Source: a virus. Taken from it: a stretch of DNA of 35,500 bases. A program made the translations under genes and the position numbers. The notes under the pieces are model-generated. The model saw only the letters and a list, made by a program, of their open reading frames with translations, ran no database searches and was not told where the DNA came from. The number at the start of each line of letters is the position of its first letter. Position 1 is the stretch's first letter. Below, piece after piece: positions 1 through 6,195 of the stretch. Location of the stretch: the IMG/VR virus record IMGVR_UViG_3300044646_000926, positions 1-35,500 of that record. One strand, 5' to 3'.

Positions 1-260
1 AGGCAGCGGCCATCGGGCATCACACCCCAGAAGTCGCCTACCACGCGGGAGCAGGGCCGGGCATCGACCACCCGACCACCGCGACGGATGATCTTCCATC
101 CAGTGTGGATCCGCTGAACGAAAGGTATCCCGAACCATGAGAGGCGCGAGCGAACCTGCTGCTCGGCCAGATCTCCAGCGCGTTGCGCCTTCCGGTTCTT
201 GGTCGCGGTCCCGGTCGGGACCACCTGCTGTTGCCAGGGCCAGGGACGATTTATAGGCAT
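1..260 (-). CDS. RecU-like Holliday junction resolvase, N-terminal part (gene continues at 35500)
   Basis: Residues 1-86 of a 167-residue protein that leaves the left edge and resumes in frame at the right edge (35500-35257). The start used is ATG at 260; an in-frame ATG at 275 adds five residues, and neither has a strong ribosome binding site. Asp76 in a GDFWGV motif lies here, while the matching Glu90-x-Lys92 lies across the junction. RecU/PD-(D/E)XK resolvases cut four-way junctions, in phages usually to debranch DNA before packaging. It is the last gene of the leftward early unit, which also has ERF, a RecE-like nuclease and SSB, so a recombination role fits. The family call is from motif order, not alignment; another PD-(D/E)XK nuclease is possible. 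Confidence 0.75.
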   Translation of the reverse strand, partial: MPINRPWPWQQQVVPTGTATKNRKAQRAGDLAEQQVRSRLSWFGIPFVQRIHTGWKIIRRGGRVVDARPCSRVVGDFWGVMPDGRC

Positions 261-442
261 TGCCGATATTGACATACTGCGTCATGCCGCACAATGCCCA
301 GCATCACAACTGGTCGCCGGTCCGAGGTTCCCCTGCAGGGGTGCGTTAGGAGGGCAGCTGTGCAGGGGAAGCCGATCTGGCCGACCGTCAATCCCGCAAC
401 GCCCGCCGTCCACCACGGCGGGTTGTCTGTTTCAGGACTCAT
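251..442 (-). CDS. doubtful 63-residue open reading frame before the RecU-like gene
   Basis: The ATG at 442 overlaps the stop of the 92-residue gene and its stop at 251 overlaps the start of the resolvase gene, the coupling pattern seen throughout this operon. Against it: G/C at third positions is only about 60 percent, the product is rich in Cys, Trp and Pro without a motif, and the DNA beneath holds a perfect hairpin (402-422) and an inverted repeat (328-370) that suggest an untranslated regulatory spacer. No function is proposed. Confidence 0.28.
   Translation of the reverse strand: MSPETDNPPWWTAGVAGLTVGQIGFPCTAALLTHPCRGTSDRRPVVMLGIVRHDAVCQYRQCL
328..370. repeat. 10-bp inverted repeat plus 12-bp palindrome
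   Basis: TTCCCCTGCA at 328-337 is the exact reverse complement of TGCAGGGGAA at 361-370. The left arm is part of a perfect 12-bp palindrome, CCCCTGCAGGGG, at 330-341. It lies in the 171-bp stretch upstream of the RecU-like gene where coding is doubtful. It could be an operator or an RNA structure; no partner protein can be named. Confidence 0.5.
402..422. terminator. 8-bp stem hairpin downstream of the 92-residue gene
   Basis: CCCGCCGT at 402-409 pairs perfectly with ACGGCGGG at 415-422 around a 5-nt loop, shortly after the stop (432) of the 92-residue minus-strand gene. On the minus strand no U-run follows, so it is not a classical intrinsic terminator; on the plus strand a T-rich stretch (423-432) follows. 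It may be a weak terminator, an RNA 3' end protector or an attenuator. Confidence 0.4.
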
Positions 443-710
443 CCATGGTGCGGTGGATGGTCAGGATCTTGTCGAGGCCAGGGATCTCGCGGATCAGCTG
501 GCGAGCGATGTAGGCGCGATGGTTGTTCGGGATCTTGAACTCTTCCATCGTGTTCCGCGACACGATGAACTCCCACCGGATGCGCTCAGTGAGCATGGCG
601 ATGCCGATGCGATGCCCACGCGCCAGGGCGGTCAGGGCAAGGCGACGATAGACATCCATGGCGAGCGGGTGATCCTTCATCCATCGCTCGGCGGCTTCGC
701 GATGGTTCAT
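432..710 (-). CDS. conserved-looking phage protein, 92 residues, unknown function
   Basis: The ATG at 710 overlaps the preceding stop as ATGA, showing translational coupling. The protein is mostly helical, beginning with a charged MNHREAAERWMKDH segment, a helix rich in Arg/Ala, and a C-terminal segment containing FKIPNNHRAYIARQL and a DKILTIHRT end. The spacing of helices is compatible with a small winged-helix or helix-turn-helix fold, but no diagnostic motif is present. It lies between a zinc-ribbon-like protein and the resolvase at the end of the early operon. Third positions show the strong G/C bias of its neighbours, so it is very likely a real gene. Confidence 0.75.
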   Translation of the reverse strand: MNHREAAERWMKDHPLAMDVYRRLALTALARGHRIGIAMLTERIRWEFIVSRNTMEEFKIPNNHRAYIARQLIREIPGLDKILTIHRTMDES

Positions 711-994
711 CGCTCGGCCCTCCGCACCACTTCATCGTGGAACATGCGGGCGATCTCATGCGCGGCCATCTTGAGCCTGACCAGGGCCATGATGCGACCG
801 GGGCCGATGGTGTCATCCTCGCGGTCCACCATCTGATCGGTGATCTGCTGCTCGTAGAATTCAGCGCAGCGCATCCCATCCAGAACCATCTGGATGTTCA
901 GCTGGGCGAGAGCGCCACCGCAATCATCGCACCAGACATCGGGCATGTTGGTCGGCTTGCAGCACTTCGGGCAATTGAATGGGCGATCACCCAC
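707..994 (-). CDS. small zinc-ribbon-like protein, 95 residues
   Basis: The start is GTG at 994, which overlaps the upstream stop (987-989) and is preceded by a strong GAAGGGGAA ribosome binding site; the longer reading frame from 1081 has no such support. The N-terminus carries CPKC followed twelve residues later by CDDC, a four-cysteine zinc-ribbon or rubredoxin-like knuckle. A helical charged C-terminal part follows. Such small ribbon proteins in phage early regions often bind DNA or RNA or host proteins, but no specific role can be read from the sequence. It overlaps the next gene by 4 bases (ATGA). Confidence 0.75.
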   Translation of the reverse strand: MGDRPFNCPKCCKPTNMPDVWCDDCGGALAQLNIQMVLDGMRCAEFYEQQITDQMVDREDDTIGPGRIMALVRLKMAAHEIARMFHDEVVRRAER

Positions 995-1358
995 GGCGTT
1001 CCCCTTCCTCGTAGGCGCGGTCCTGGGCCTCTCGGCTGACGCCCATGCCATTGCATCGCTGGCATGGACCACCGGAGCCATCGCCGCGCTCGACCAGATC
1101 GATCACTCCGCGACCCTCGCACCAGACGCAGGCGCTCTCCTGCGAGAGTTCGACCAGGGAGGGCAGGCGCTTCTGCCAGGGGAGATACAGGCAGATGTTC
1201 GTCAGGGCGCTGCCATCGGCTTCGATGGTGATATTGGCGGCGGTGAAGCCCTGCCCGCCATGCTTCGGCGGGAAGTCCTGGTAGGTGACGCGCACCTGCT
1301 TCACGCGATGTATCGCGAAGGCGCTGGCGGCATTGATATGGTTGATTGGATCAGACAT
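987..1358 (-). CDS. small protein with a DnaJ-type zinc-finger pair, 123 residues
   Basis: The start is ATG at 1358 (MSDPINHI), preceded by AAGGAAGAAC; the frame is open further upstream but without a binding site. The C-terminal third has CVWCEGRG and, about 17 residues later, CQRCNGMG, two CxxCxGxG motifs like half of a DnaJ cysteine-rich domain. The N-terminal part (about 1-75) looks like a beta-rich domain with no recognised match. It overlaps the upstream gene by 8 bases and the downstream gene by 8 bases. A chaperone-like or nucleic-acid-binding role is possible, but only the zinc motif is seen. Confidence 0.78.
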   Translation of the reverse strand: MSDPINHINAASAFAIHRVKQVRVTYQDFPPKHGGQGFTAANITIEADGSALTNICLYLPWQKRLPSLVELSQESACVWCEGRGVIDLVERGDGSGGPCQRCNGMGVSREAQDRAYEEGERRG

Positions 1359-1533
1359 AGGTTCTTCCTTTCGATGGGTTACGGTTCTCGTGGAGCATGG
1401 ATTCAACCAGGGAGAGAGCGCGGCCGCGCTCGGATTCTATGGGTTTGGGATCGTGGCCTGGGAAGCATCGCTGCCACGCCAGCAGCCGGGCATGGGCGTC
1501 GATGAGTTCAGCGATCGTCTGCTCGGGACTCAC
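1351..1533 (-). CDS. 60-residue unknown early protein
   Basis: It begins with GTG at 1533 (VSPEQTIAEL), overlapping the stop of the 158-residue gene as GTGA and preceded by GGAG. It ends at 1351, overlapping the next start by 8 bases. The product is helical, with a QRCFPGHDPK segment in the middle. No family was recognised. Coupling at both ends and the G/C-rich third positions support it as a real gene; the much longer frame open to 2103 is a shadow of the neighbouring genes. Confidence 0.65.
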   Translation of the reverse strand: MSPEQTIAELIDAHARLLAWQRCFPGHDPKPIESERGRALSLVESMLHENRNPSKGRTYV

Positions 1534-2006
1534 AGGATCTCCGCCAGCGCGTTCGCCTTCGCCCAGCGGGCTTCGTCGCTGACCGGATCCCGCGGCTTCA
1601 TCTGGATGGCAGGCGAGGGCGGCGGCTTCGGGATCCAGCCTATCATCGCGATCTCCAGCATGAGCATGCGGTGATGATCTTTGATATCGTTGGCGACCAT
1701 CACCGGGCTGCATCCAGGGAAGCGGTCGAGAATCTGCTGCCGGGCCTCCATGGCATCGGCTTCGATGTCGATGCGCCGAGCCTTGACGCGGGACAGGTAT
1801 CGATCCGGTGAGGCCAGGAAGTCCATCAACCAATCGCCAGCCTTCATCCGCCAGAGGCTCCGCTTCCTGGCGTACTCGACCCAGGGCATCGGGTCGGCAT
1901 CTGGGTTCAGCTTGTAGGCCTTCCGCACCTGGGCGATCTCGAGTGGATCCGTCTGCGGTGGTGGCTTCCGATCCTGGTCTTCCTGGTGGTGGTTGGTGCG
2001 CCTCAT
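1530..2006 (-). CDS. 158-residue unknown early protein
   Basis: The ATG at 2006 overlaps the stop of the replication-initiator-like gene (ATGA). After a polar, proline-rich N-terminus (1-25) the protein is predominantly helical, with a Trp/Arg-rich section (YARKRSLWRMKAGDWLMDFL) and a second part with DIKDHHRMLML. No catalytic motif is visible. Its place directly behind the putative replication gene in a coupled operon suggests an accessory replication or helicase-loading role, but that is inference from position only. Confidence 0.72.
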   Translation of the reverse strand: MRRTNHHQEDQDRKPPPQTDPLEIAQVRKAYKLNPDADPMPWVEYARKRSLWRMKAGDWLMDFLASPDRYLSRVKARRIDIEADAMEARQQILDRFPGCSPVMVANDIKDHHRMLMLEIAMIGWIPKPPPSPAIQMKPRDPVSDEARWAKANALAEIL

Positions 2007-2863
2007 GGTTTCGCCTCGCTGATGGGAACGGGAAGACCGGCCCGGCGATAATCATCTGGGTCGGGTTGGAAATGCTTTGCCAGCCAATCGGCAACCTCGG
2101 CAATGAAGATCCTGCGCTTGCCGGCTGGCCGGGCAGCGGCGACCGGGACCAGGGCGGTCAGAGCCTCCTGCACCCTTGGGAACTCGTAGAGCCTCAGAAT
2201 GGCATGCGCCCGCTCCCGGTCATCGCCCAGGATTATGAGGGCCGGGAAAAGGACCTGGAGATCGGCCAGGGATGGGGGTGGGAGGCCCGGCAGGAAACGC
2301 GCTCCTGGGCGATCCTGGGCAGGATCTCCCTCGCCCCCCATCCTGGGGCCATCTAGGAATAGATCGTCGGAGCCTGGGCATGCCACGCTCGGCGCATGGG
2401 GGTTCTGGATCCTCCCTCCCTGGGGGATCGGAGGCATCGGAGGCTGGGGGGCAGGTGGAGGCGAAGCCTCCGCCGGGGGATCTTGTCTTAACTTGTCTTG
2501 CCTTGTCTTGTCTTGTCTTGGCTTTGCGTCAGCTGGGCGCTCGCCCTGCTCGGGTTGAGCCGATGCCCTACCGACGCCCTGCCCTGGTTGAGCAGACGCC
2601 CGACGATGCTTGGCCTGGGTCGCCAGCCCACCATTGCGAGCCTGCAGATGCTTACGTTCGTGGAATGCTTCAGCCTCGGCCAGCATCTCCTGCCCGAGCA
2701 GGTAGGCCTCGACCGCAAGTGGATCATCGGTGGGTGGTGGGTCAGCATGAATCGCTCCCTGGAGCAGCCAGCGGATGAAGCGACCGCAGGATGCATCGTC
2801 CATCCCTGGTCGATGAAGACGGGCGGGCAGAGTGACCAGATCGATCTGGACATATCGTTGCAT
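2003..2863 (-). CDS. replication-initiator-like protein with repeat-rich middle
   Basis: A 286-residue protein from ATG at 2863; the frame stays open to 3061 but that part overlaps ssb. Residues 1-70 are an ordered acidic domain, followed by a charged helix (EAEAFHERKHLQARNGG) and a low-complexity region with two RASAQP repeats and DKTRQDKLRQD, a run typical of phage replication organisers. A Pro/Gly-rich linker leads to a C-terminal helical domain (about 200-286). Directly behind ssb and with no polymerase or helicase in the genome, it is the best candidate for starting phage DNA replication on host machinery. The internal DNA repeats (2481-2522, 2542-2596) could form the origin, as in lambda O. 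No Walker motif is seen. Confidence 0.6.
   Translation of the reverse strand: MQRYVQIDLVTLPARLHRPGMDDASCGRFIRWLLQGAIHADPPPTDDPLAVEAYLLGQEMLAEAEAFHERKHLQARNGGLATQAKHRRASAQPGQGVGRASAQPEQGERPADAKPRQDKTRQDKLRQDPPAEASPPPAPQPPMPPIPQGGRIQNPHAPSVACPGSDDLFLDGPRMGGEGDPAQDRPGARFLPGLPPPSLADLQVLFPALIILGDDRERAHAILRLYEFPRVQEALTALVPVAAARPAGKRRIFIAEVADWLAKHFQPDPDDYRRAGLPVPISEAKP
2303..2326. repeat. 24-bp word shared with 9988-10011, containing a 16-bp palindrome
   Basis: These 24 bases are an exact reverse complement of 9988-10011. The core GATCCTGCCCAGGATC (here on the minus strand, 2311-2326) is palindromic, with 7-bp arms around two bases. It lies inside the replication-initiator-like gene; the other copy lies inside the gene of the Xre-type regulator, in the same coding sense, so both proteins contain DPAQDRPG. 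Confidence 0.7.
2481..2522. repeat. CTTGT pentanucleotide repeat tract
   Basis: About eight near-exact copies of a CTTGT/CAAGA unit lie in tandem inside the replication-initiator-like gene and encode its DKTRQDK/RQD segment. The tract is purine-rich on the minus strand and lower in GC than its surroundings. Together with the iteron-like pair at 2542-2596 it could act as an origin or unwinding element. Confidence 0.6.
2542..2596. repeat. pair of 22-bp imperfect direct repeats (iteron-like)
   Basis: Segments 2542-2563 and 2575-2596 share the pattern CGCCCTG-CTC/CCT-GGTTGAGC and start 33 bp apart, about three helical turns. They encode the two RASAQP repeats of the replication-initiator-like protein. 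The spacing suits phased protein binding; only two copies are present. Confidence 0.4.
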
Positions 2864-2897
2864 TATGGGATCCGATTGGGTGGGAAGTGGATCGATA

Positions 2898-2931
2898 GGT
2901 GGGCCGGGTTGGGAATCAACACCGGCCCACC
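2898..2931. terminator. 10-bp perfect stem hairpin between ssb and the replication gene
   Basis: GGTGGGCCGG (2898-2907) and CCGGCCCACC (2922-2931) form a perfect stem with a 14-nt loop, 8 bases after the ssb stop on the minus strand. No U-run follows. In a mostly gapless operon this 76-base spacer stands out, and the hairpin may limit read-through from ssb or protect its mRNA. Confidence 0.45.
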
Positions 2932-2939
2932 CATCACGA

Positions 2940-3386
2940 TCAGAACGGCGGCTCTTCGCCACCGGATTGACCGACATCCGATTCCGCCTCACGCGCCGGG
3001 CTGCTGGGCCTTCTCGGAGCAGGCTCCGAAACGGCACCTTCCGCATGCGAAACGGCACCATCGCGGCTACCCAGCAGGGTCAGCTGTTCAATCACCAGCG
3101 CGATCTTGCTACGCTTCTGACCATCCTTCTCCCAGGTGTCGAGTTTGAGCCTGCCCATCACCGCCACCTGCTTCCCCTTGCCGCAGTACTGGCAGATGAT
3201 CTCCGCCAGCTTGCCCCAGGCCTCGCCGTCGATGAATAAGGTTTCCTCCTGCTTCTGCCCGTCCTTGGTCCAGCTGCGCGAGATGGCGATGCCAACCTTG
3301 GCGACCGCCTTATCGTTCGCGAGGTAACGGATCTCAGGGGCGCGGGTCAGGCGACCGGTCGCGGTGAAAATATTGATATCGCTCAT
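2940..3386 (-). CDS. ssb: single-stranded DNA-binding protein
   Basis: A 148-residue SSB with one N-terminal OB-fold (about 1-108): it opens with NIFTATGRLTRAPEIRYL, continues with a VAKVGIAISR strand and FIDGEAWGKLAE, and ends the fold with VAVMGRLKLDTW. A disordered Ser/Pro/Glu-rich tail follows, ending in the acidic-hydrophobic tip GGEEPPF that in SSB proteins recruits partner enzymes. The ATG at 3386 overlaps the preceding stop (ATGA). It should coat ssDNA during phage replication and recombination and sits with ERF, a RecE-like nuclease and a RecU-like resolvase. Confidence 0.95.
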   Translation of the reverse strand: MSDINIFTATGRLTRAPEIRYLANDKAVAKVGIAISRSWTKDGQKQEETLFIDGEAWGKLAEIICQYCGKGKQVAVMGRLKLDTWEKDGQKRSKIALVIEQLTLLGSRDGAVSHAEGAVSEPAPRRPSSPAREAESDVGQSGGEEPPF

Positions 3387-3658
3387 TTGTTACCTTCGAT
3401 GTTGGATGTTTGGTCGTGATGCGAACGCCGGGAAAGACATTCCTCAACACGCAGGTCCCATGACTCGCGTTCATTCGGGCACAAGAAACCCCAGCGGCGC
3501 ATTATTTGTTGTGCCTCGAATACAAGCCTCTTTGCCTCGTCGCGCTGGCGCTGCATCCCATCAAGCTGGGCAATCAGCCGATCAATGACGTTACATAATA
3601 CTGGGATGATGGCTGGATCCGTTGATTTGCGGGCCTCTTGTAGGTCTATATCGGTCAT
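3383..3658 (-). CDS. 91-residue unknown protein upstream of ssb
   Basis: Starts at ATG 3658, overlapping the stop of the HTH gene (ATGA), and stops at 3383, overlapping the ssb start (ATGA). The protein is helical and likely forms a coiled coil around RLIAQLDGMQRQRDEAKRL. A later segment has a Trp (RRWGFLCPNE) and two Cys. No family was recognised. Base use here is slightly less GC-rich than the neighbours. Coupling at both ends supports expression together with ssb. Confidence 0.72.
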   Translation of the reverse strand: MTDIDLQEARKSTDPAIIPVLCNVIDRLIAQLDGMQRQRDEAKRLVFEAQQIMRRWGFLCPNERESWDLRVEECLSRRSHHDQTSNIEGNK

Positions 3659-3849
3659 GGCTGGCCTTTGGCGTTAGCCTTGCTTGCCTTGACGGTGTAG
3701 GCGATCAGAGCGGACTCGCTGATGCGGATCGTGCGGTATCCCAGACGGATCGCCGCCAGCTTCCCGGTGCGGATCAATTCGCGAACCTTGTCCTGGCCGA
3801 CGCCCAGGCGCTTCGCGACTTCCTCCATGGTTAGGTAAATATCGTTCAC
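3655..3849 (-). CDS. small excisionase-type helix-turn-helix protein
   Basis: A 64-residue protein whose best start is GTG at 3849: it overlaps the upstream stop as GTGA and sits 8 bases after a GGGAGG ribosome binding site. An ATG at 3864 lies upstream of that site and is less likely. The body YLTMEEVAKRLGVGQDKVREL followed by IRTGKLAAIRLGYRTIRISESAL is the classic MerR/Xis-like fold (HTH_17): helix-turn-helix, wing, then a helix starting with Ser. Such proteins bind DNA as small architectural or regulatory factors. As no integrase is present, an excisionase role is unsupported; a replication or transcription role in the early operon is more likely. Confidence 0.8.
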   Translation of the reverse strand: MNDIYLTMEEVAKRLGVGQDKVRELIRTGKLAAIRLGYRTIRISESALIAYTVKASKANAKGQP

Positions 3850-4769
3850 GATAATACCTCCCATGGCGCGGGTTCGATGGCGGGCGCATCCTGCTTCGCG
3901 ATCATCCAGGCTGGCGTGGTCAGGACATCCAGGCTCTCATCGTGGTCGAGCGGCCATTGATTGACCCGGTACGCTTCGGCCAGCTTGTCGAGATCCAGTT
4001 CGTTCTGTTCCTCACCGATGTCGAGCAGAGCGGTGTCGATCTGGACCGGACGGCAGCGATGGCTCCCGGTCTTCTCCAGAGCAATGAGGAAGACGGGCAG
4101 CTGCTTGCCGATCTCATCGCGCACCAGCTTGCGGTAGAACGCCATCTGCCGGTGGTAGCCGTAGCTGATCGCCTCGCGCTTGAACGCATTGATATCGTTC
4201 GTCCCCTTGGGATCTGCGATGGCCCAGGCGTCTGCCAGCTTCGCGCTGGTCGAGGCCAGCCAATCGATCCTGCCCTTCACCGGGACCGAGAATCGTTCGT
4301 CGGTCTGGGAGATCGTCAGTTCGCACCAGCCGCAGCCGAGCAGCCGGGCCGCATGTTTATTCGCTCGCATATTGCGACCGATGGCGACCGCCGCATCCCA
4401 CTCATCTTGCGAGAGGATCTGCTTGCCGGTCTGCGCGGCTCGCCACTCCTGGCAGACGGTCGCATTCCAGCTCCAGGGTTTCTCCACCAGGGGCGCATCC
4501 TTCGCCTTGCCATCCTTACCTTGGTAGGTGGCGGGGTGGACGATGAACTGCTTGGCGAAGACTTCCTCGCCCTCCAGCCCGTAGGAGTGATAGGCGCGGC
4601 CCAGGGTCATCCAGGGCGCATCGGTCTGCGGCGGCATGGTCTGGGCGACATGCTTCTCGTAGTAGAAGCGCGGACCCTTTTCGATGAAGTCGCGCAGGCG
4701 GTGGAAGGTGATGCCCGGCTCGGCGTGGTATTGCCGGTCGGGCAGATTGGCGGAATGGATCGCGGGCAT
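3846..4769 (-). CDS. RecE-like PD-(D/E)XK exonuclease (DUF3799/PDDEXK type)
   Basis: A 307-residue protein with the layout of phage recombination exonucleases: an N-terminal YHAEPGITFHRLRDFIEKGP segment, a WMTLGRAYHSYGLEG motif containing the family His, then GRIDWLA (catalytic Asp), AIADPKGTND (Asp-x-Lys) and YHRQMAFYRKL (the QxxxY motif). It should resect 5' strands of dsDNA ends to give 3' overhangs that ERF can anneal. It lies 3 bases after the ERF gene, with an AGGAAAG binding site inside the ERF end, making an exonuclease-annealase pair. Assignment to this exact subfamily is by motif, not search. Confidence 0.85.
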   Translation of the reverse strand: MPAIHSANLPDRQYHAEPGITFHRLRDFIEKGPRFYYEKHVAQTMPPQTDAPWMTLGRAYHSYGLEGEEVFAKQFIVHPATYQGKDGKAKDAPLVEKPWSWNATVCQEWRAAQTGKQILSQDEWDAAVAIGRNMRANKHAARLLGCGWCELTISQTDERFSVPVKGRIDWLASTSAKLADAWAIADPKGTNDINAFKREAISYGYHRQMAFYRKLVRDEIGKQLPVFLIALEKTGSHRCRPVQIDTALLDIGEEQNELDLDKLAEAYRVNQWPLDHDESLDVLTTPAWMIAKQDAPAIEPAPWEVLS

Positions 4770-4772
4770 GGG

Positions 4773-5477
4773 TCAGGCTTTCCTGTTCGGGGTGGAATCG
4801 TTGAGAGCGCGGATCGCGACCAGCTGCTTGCGCCAATCGGCGTTCGCCTTGCGGAGCGCGGAGATCTGGTGGGCGGCTTCATCCTTGCCCATCTTCTCGG
4901 TCAGCGCGGTGGTCAGGTGGTCGAACTCCAGCTTGGCGGCGGCGGCTTCCTCGGCGCTGGTGCGGCTGCCGCTCGCGGGCTGGGGCGGTGAGGCCGGGCG
5001 AGCCTGGGCGGGAGCAGGAGCAGGCCGGGCCGGGGCCGGGCGCTGGGTCGCTCCCTTCACTTCGTTGCCATCGGCTTCGTTCGCATCGTCATCCTCATCG
5101 GCGGCGATGGCGAGCAGGCTGGTCAGACCATAACGACGAGCGTAGGTGATCGCGCTGCCCATCGCTTGGTTGCCGGTGCGCTCCACGGTCAGCGGGACAT
5201 CGGTTGCGATCCATTCGCCGCTAGCGTGCAGGAGCATGGTCCGCATCGCCAGCCGCTCGCCGTCGCGCTCCAGCGTCTGGATGATCGACAGGGTATGCTT
5301 TGCCAGGATGGGGCGCAGCCCGTCGAGTATGGAATCGAGGGTCGCGTAGGAGAACGAGTATGGCCTGCCCTCGCGAGGCTGGACCGTCACTTCGCGATTG
5401 CGATGCGGGTTGGTGATCTCGGCCTGCGCGGCGGCGAGGGCCGCGGCAAGCGCGGCCAGGGTGGGTGATGCGTGCAT
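4773..5477 (-). CDS. erf: ERF-family single-strand annealing protein
   Basis: A 234-residue ERF-superfamily protein: the conserved YATLDSILDGLRPILAKHTL helix (about 43-62) and GSAITYARRYGLTSLLAIAADEDDDAN (about 106-132) are diagnostic. A Pro/Ala-rich linker (about 140-170) leads to a C-terminal helical domain. The start at 5477 has a strong GGAGG site. ERF proteins anneal complementary ssDNA, used for genome circularisation and recombination. Partners in the operon are the RecE-like nuclease, SSB and RecU-like resolvase. The acidic DEDDDAN and proline-rich linker are usual in the family. Confidence 0.93.
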   Translation of the reverse strand: MHASPTLAALAAALAAAQAEITNPHRNREVTVQPREGRPYSFSYATLDSILDGLRPILAKHTLSIIQTLERDGERLAMRTMLLHASGEWIATDVPLTVERTGNQAMGSAITYARRYGLTSLLAIAADEDDDANEADGNEVKGATQRPAPARPAPAPAQARPASPPQPASGSRTSAEEAAAAKLEFDHLTTALTEKMGKDEAAHQISALRKANADWRKQLVAIRALNDSTPNRKA

Positions 5478-5531
5478 GATATCCTCCGTATGGGTGGGAA
5501 TGAATGGGCTATGGCATGGAATGGCTGTGAA

Positions 5532-5813
5532 TCAAGTCAATCCTTGGCGGAGCCGCCAAGCGCCGATGGAATTACAGAAGGCGCGGACCGCCACTTCGTA
5601 GTCGGCTCGCCTCGCCTGCTTGAACGCGAGGCGGATGGTCGGCCTGCGGACGCTGCCGCTGGTCGCCATCTGGATCAGATCGCATAACGCAGCGTGGACA
5701 TCTGGATCAGCGAGCGCACCCCGGTTCGCTGGGACGAAGACCATGGCTGTCCGCATCGCGATGCTCGCCTGCGGGCAATAGGGGTGACCGATCAGCGGCA
5801 GGCGCTCGCTCAT
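5532..5813 (-). CDS. 93-residue unknown early protein
   Basis: Starts at ATG 5813, overlapping the stop of the 33-residue membrane peptide gene (ATGA); the open frame continues to 6005 but is a shadow there. The protein begins MSERLPLIGHPY and has a helical C-terminal half (ALCDLIQMA, LAFKQARRADYEVAVRAFC). No known motif is present. The 54-base gap after it holds the ribosome binding site of the ERF gene. Confidence 0.68.
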   Translation of the reverse strand: MSERLPLIGHPYCPQASIAMRTAMVFVPANRGALADPDVHAALCDLIQMATSGSVRRPTIRLAFKQARRADYEVAVRAFCNSIGAWRLRQGLT

Positions 5814-5911
5814 GGGATGTACCAGCGGACGATGAGATCGACCGCAGCGCCCAGGGCGATGCCCAGGCAGAGCCACGGCAGGCAGAAGCGGATCAGCTGG
5901 CGGCGGGTCAT
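5810..5911 (-). CDS. 33-residue single-pass membrane peptide
   Basis: A very short gene set exactly between two neighbours: its ATG (5911) overlaps the previous stop as ATGA and its TGA (5810-5812) overlaps the next ATG as ATGA. The product begins MTRRQLIRF and then has one hydrophobic helix (CLPWLCLGIALGAAVDLIV), ending WYIP. This is a positive N-terminus followed by a membrane span, so the N-terminus is probably cytoplasmic. It lies in the early recombination operon, not with the late lysis candidates, so an early membrane role such as interference with the host or superinfection exclusion is possible. No family was recognised. Confidence 0.68.
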   Translation of the reverse strand: MTRRQLIRFCLPWLCLGIALGAAVDLIVRWYIP

Positions 5912-6114
5912 TGCGCCTTCTCCCAGGAGAGGATCGTCGGGTACTGGTCGATGATCTGCTTCGCGGCGATGATATTGCCGAGCGCCCAGCGGCGGCGGAG
6001 TTCATCGGAGTCGATGTTGTCCTGGTGGATCATGTCGCCCAGGTGGGCGATGGCGGAGCGCAGCTGGTCGATGGCGATCAGCGCGGCTTCGCGGGTGATG
6101 GGATGGTCGGGCAT
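5908..6114 (-). CDS. 68-residue unknown early protein
   Basis: The start is ATG 6114 (MPDHPITREA), directly behind GGAGG with 5-base spacing; the frame is open to 6171 but lacks a binding site there. The product is a compact helical protein with AALIAIDQLRSAIAHLGDMI and RRRWALGNIIAAKQIIDQY. No motif suggests a function. It overlaps the downstream membrane peptide gene by 4 bases. Confidence 0.72.
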   Translation of the reverse strand: MPDHPITREAALIAIDQLRSAIAHLGDMIHQDNIDSDELRRRWALGNIIAAKQIIDQYPTILSWEKAQ

Positions 6115-6152
6115 TGGTCCTCCGGTCGGGTTGATTGGTGCGACGGATCCAT

Positions 6153-6177
6153 CCTGCCATGCGTGGGCCATGGCAGG
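6153..6177. terminator. 9-bp perfect stem hairpin after the DUF932 gene
   Basis: CCTGCCATG (6153-6161) pairs with CATGGCAGG (6169-6177) around 7 bases, about 20 bases after the DUF932 stop on the minus strand and upstream of the ribosome binding site of the next gene. No U-run follows, so attenuation or mRNA 3' protection is as likely as termination. Confidence 0.45.
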
Positions 6178-6195
6178 CAGGAACCGACGCTTGCC

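Noticed and set aside
3655-3849. excisionase function for the small HTH protein
   Set aside because: No integrase gene or attachment site is seen; the fold alone does not show excision.
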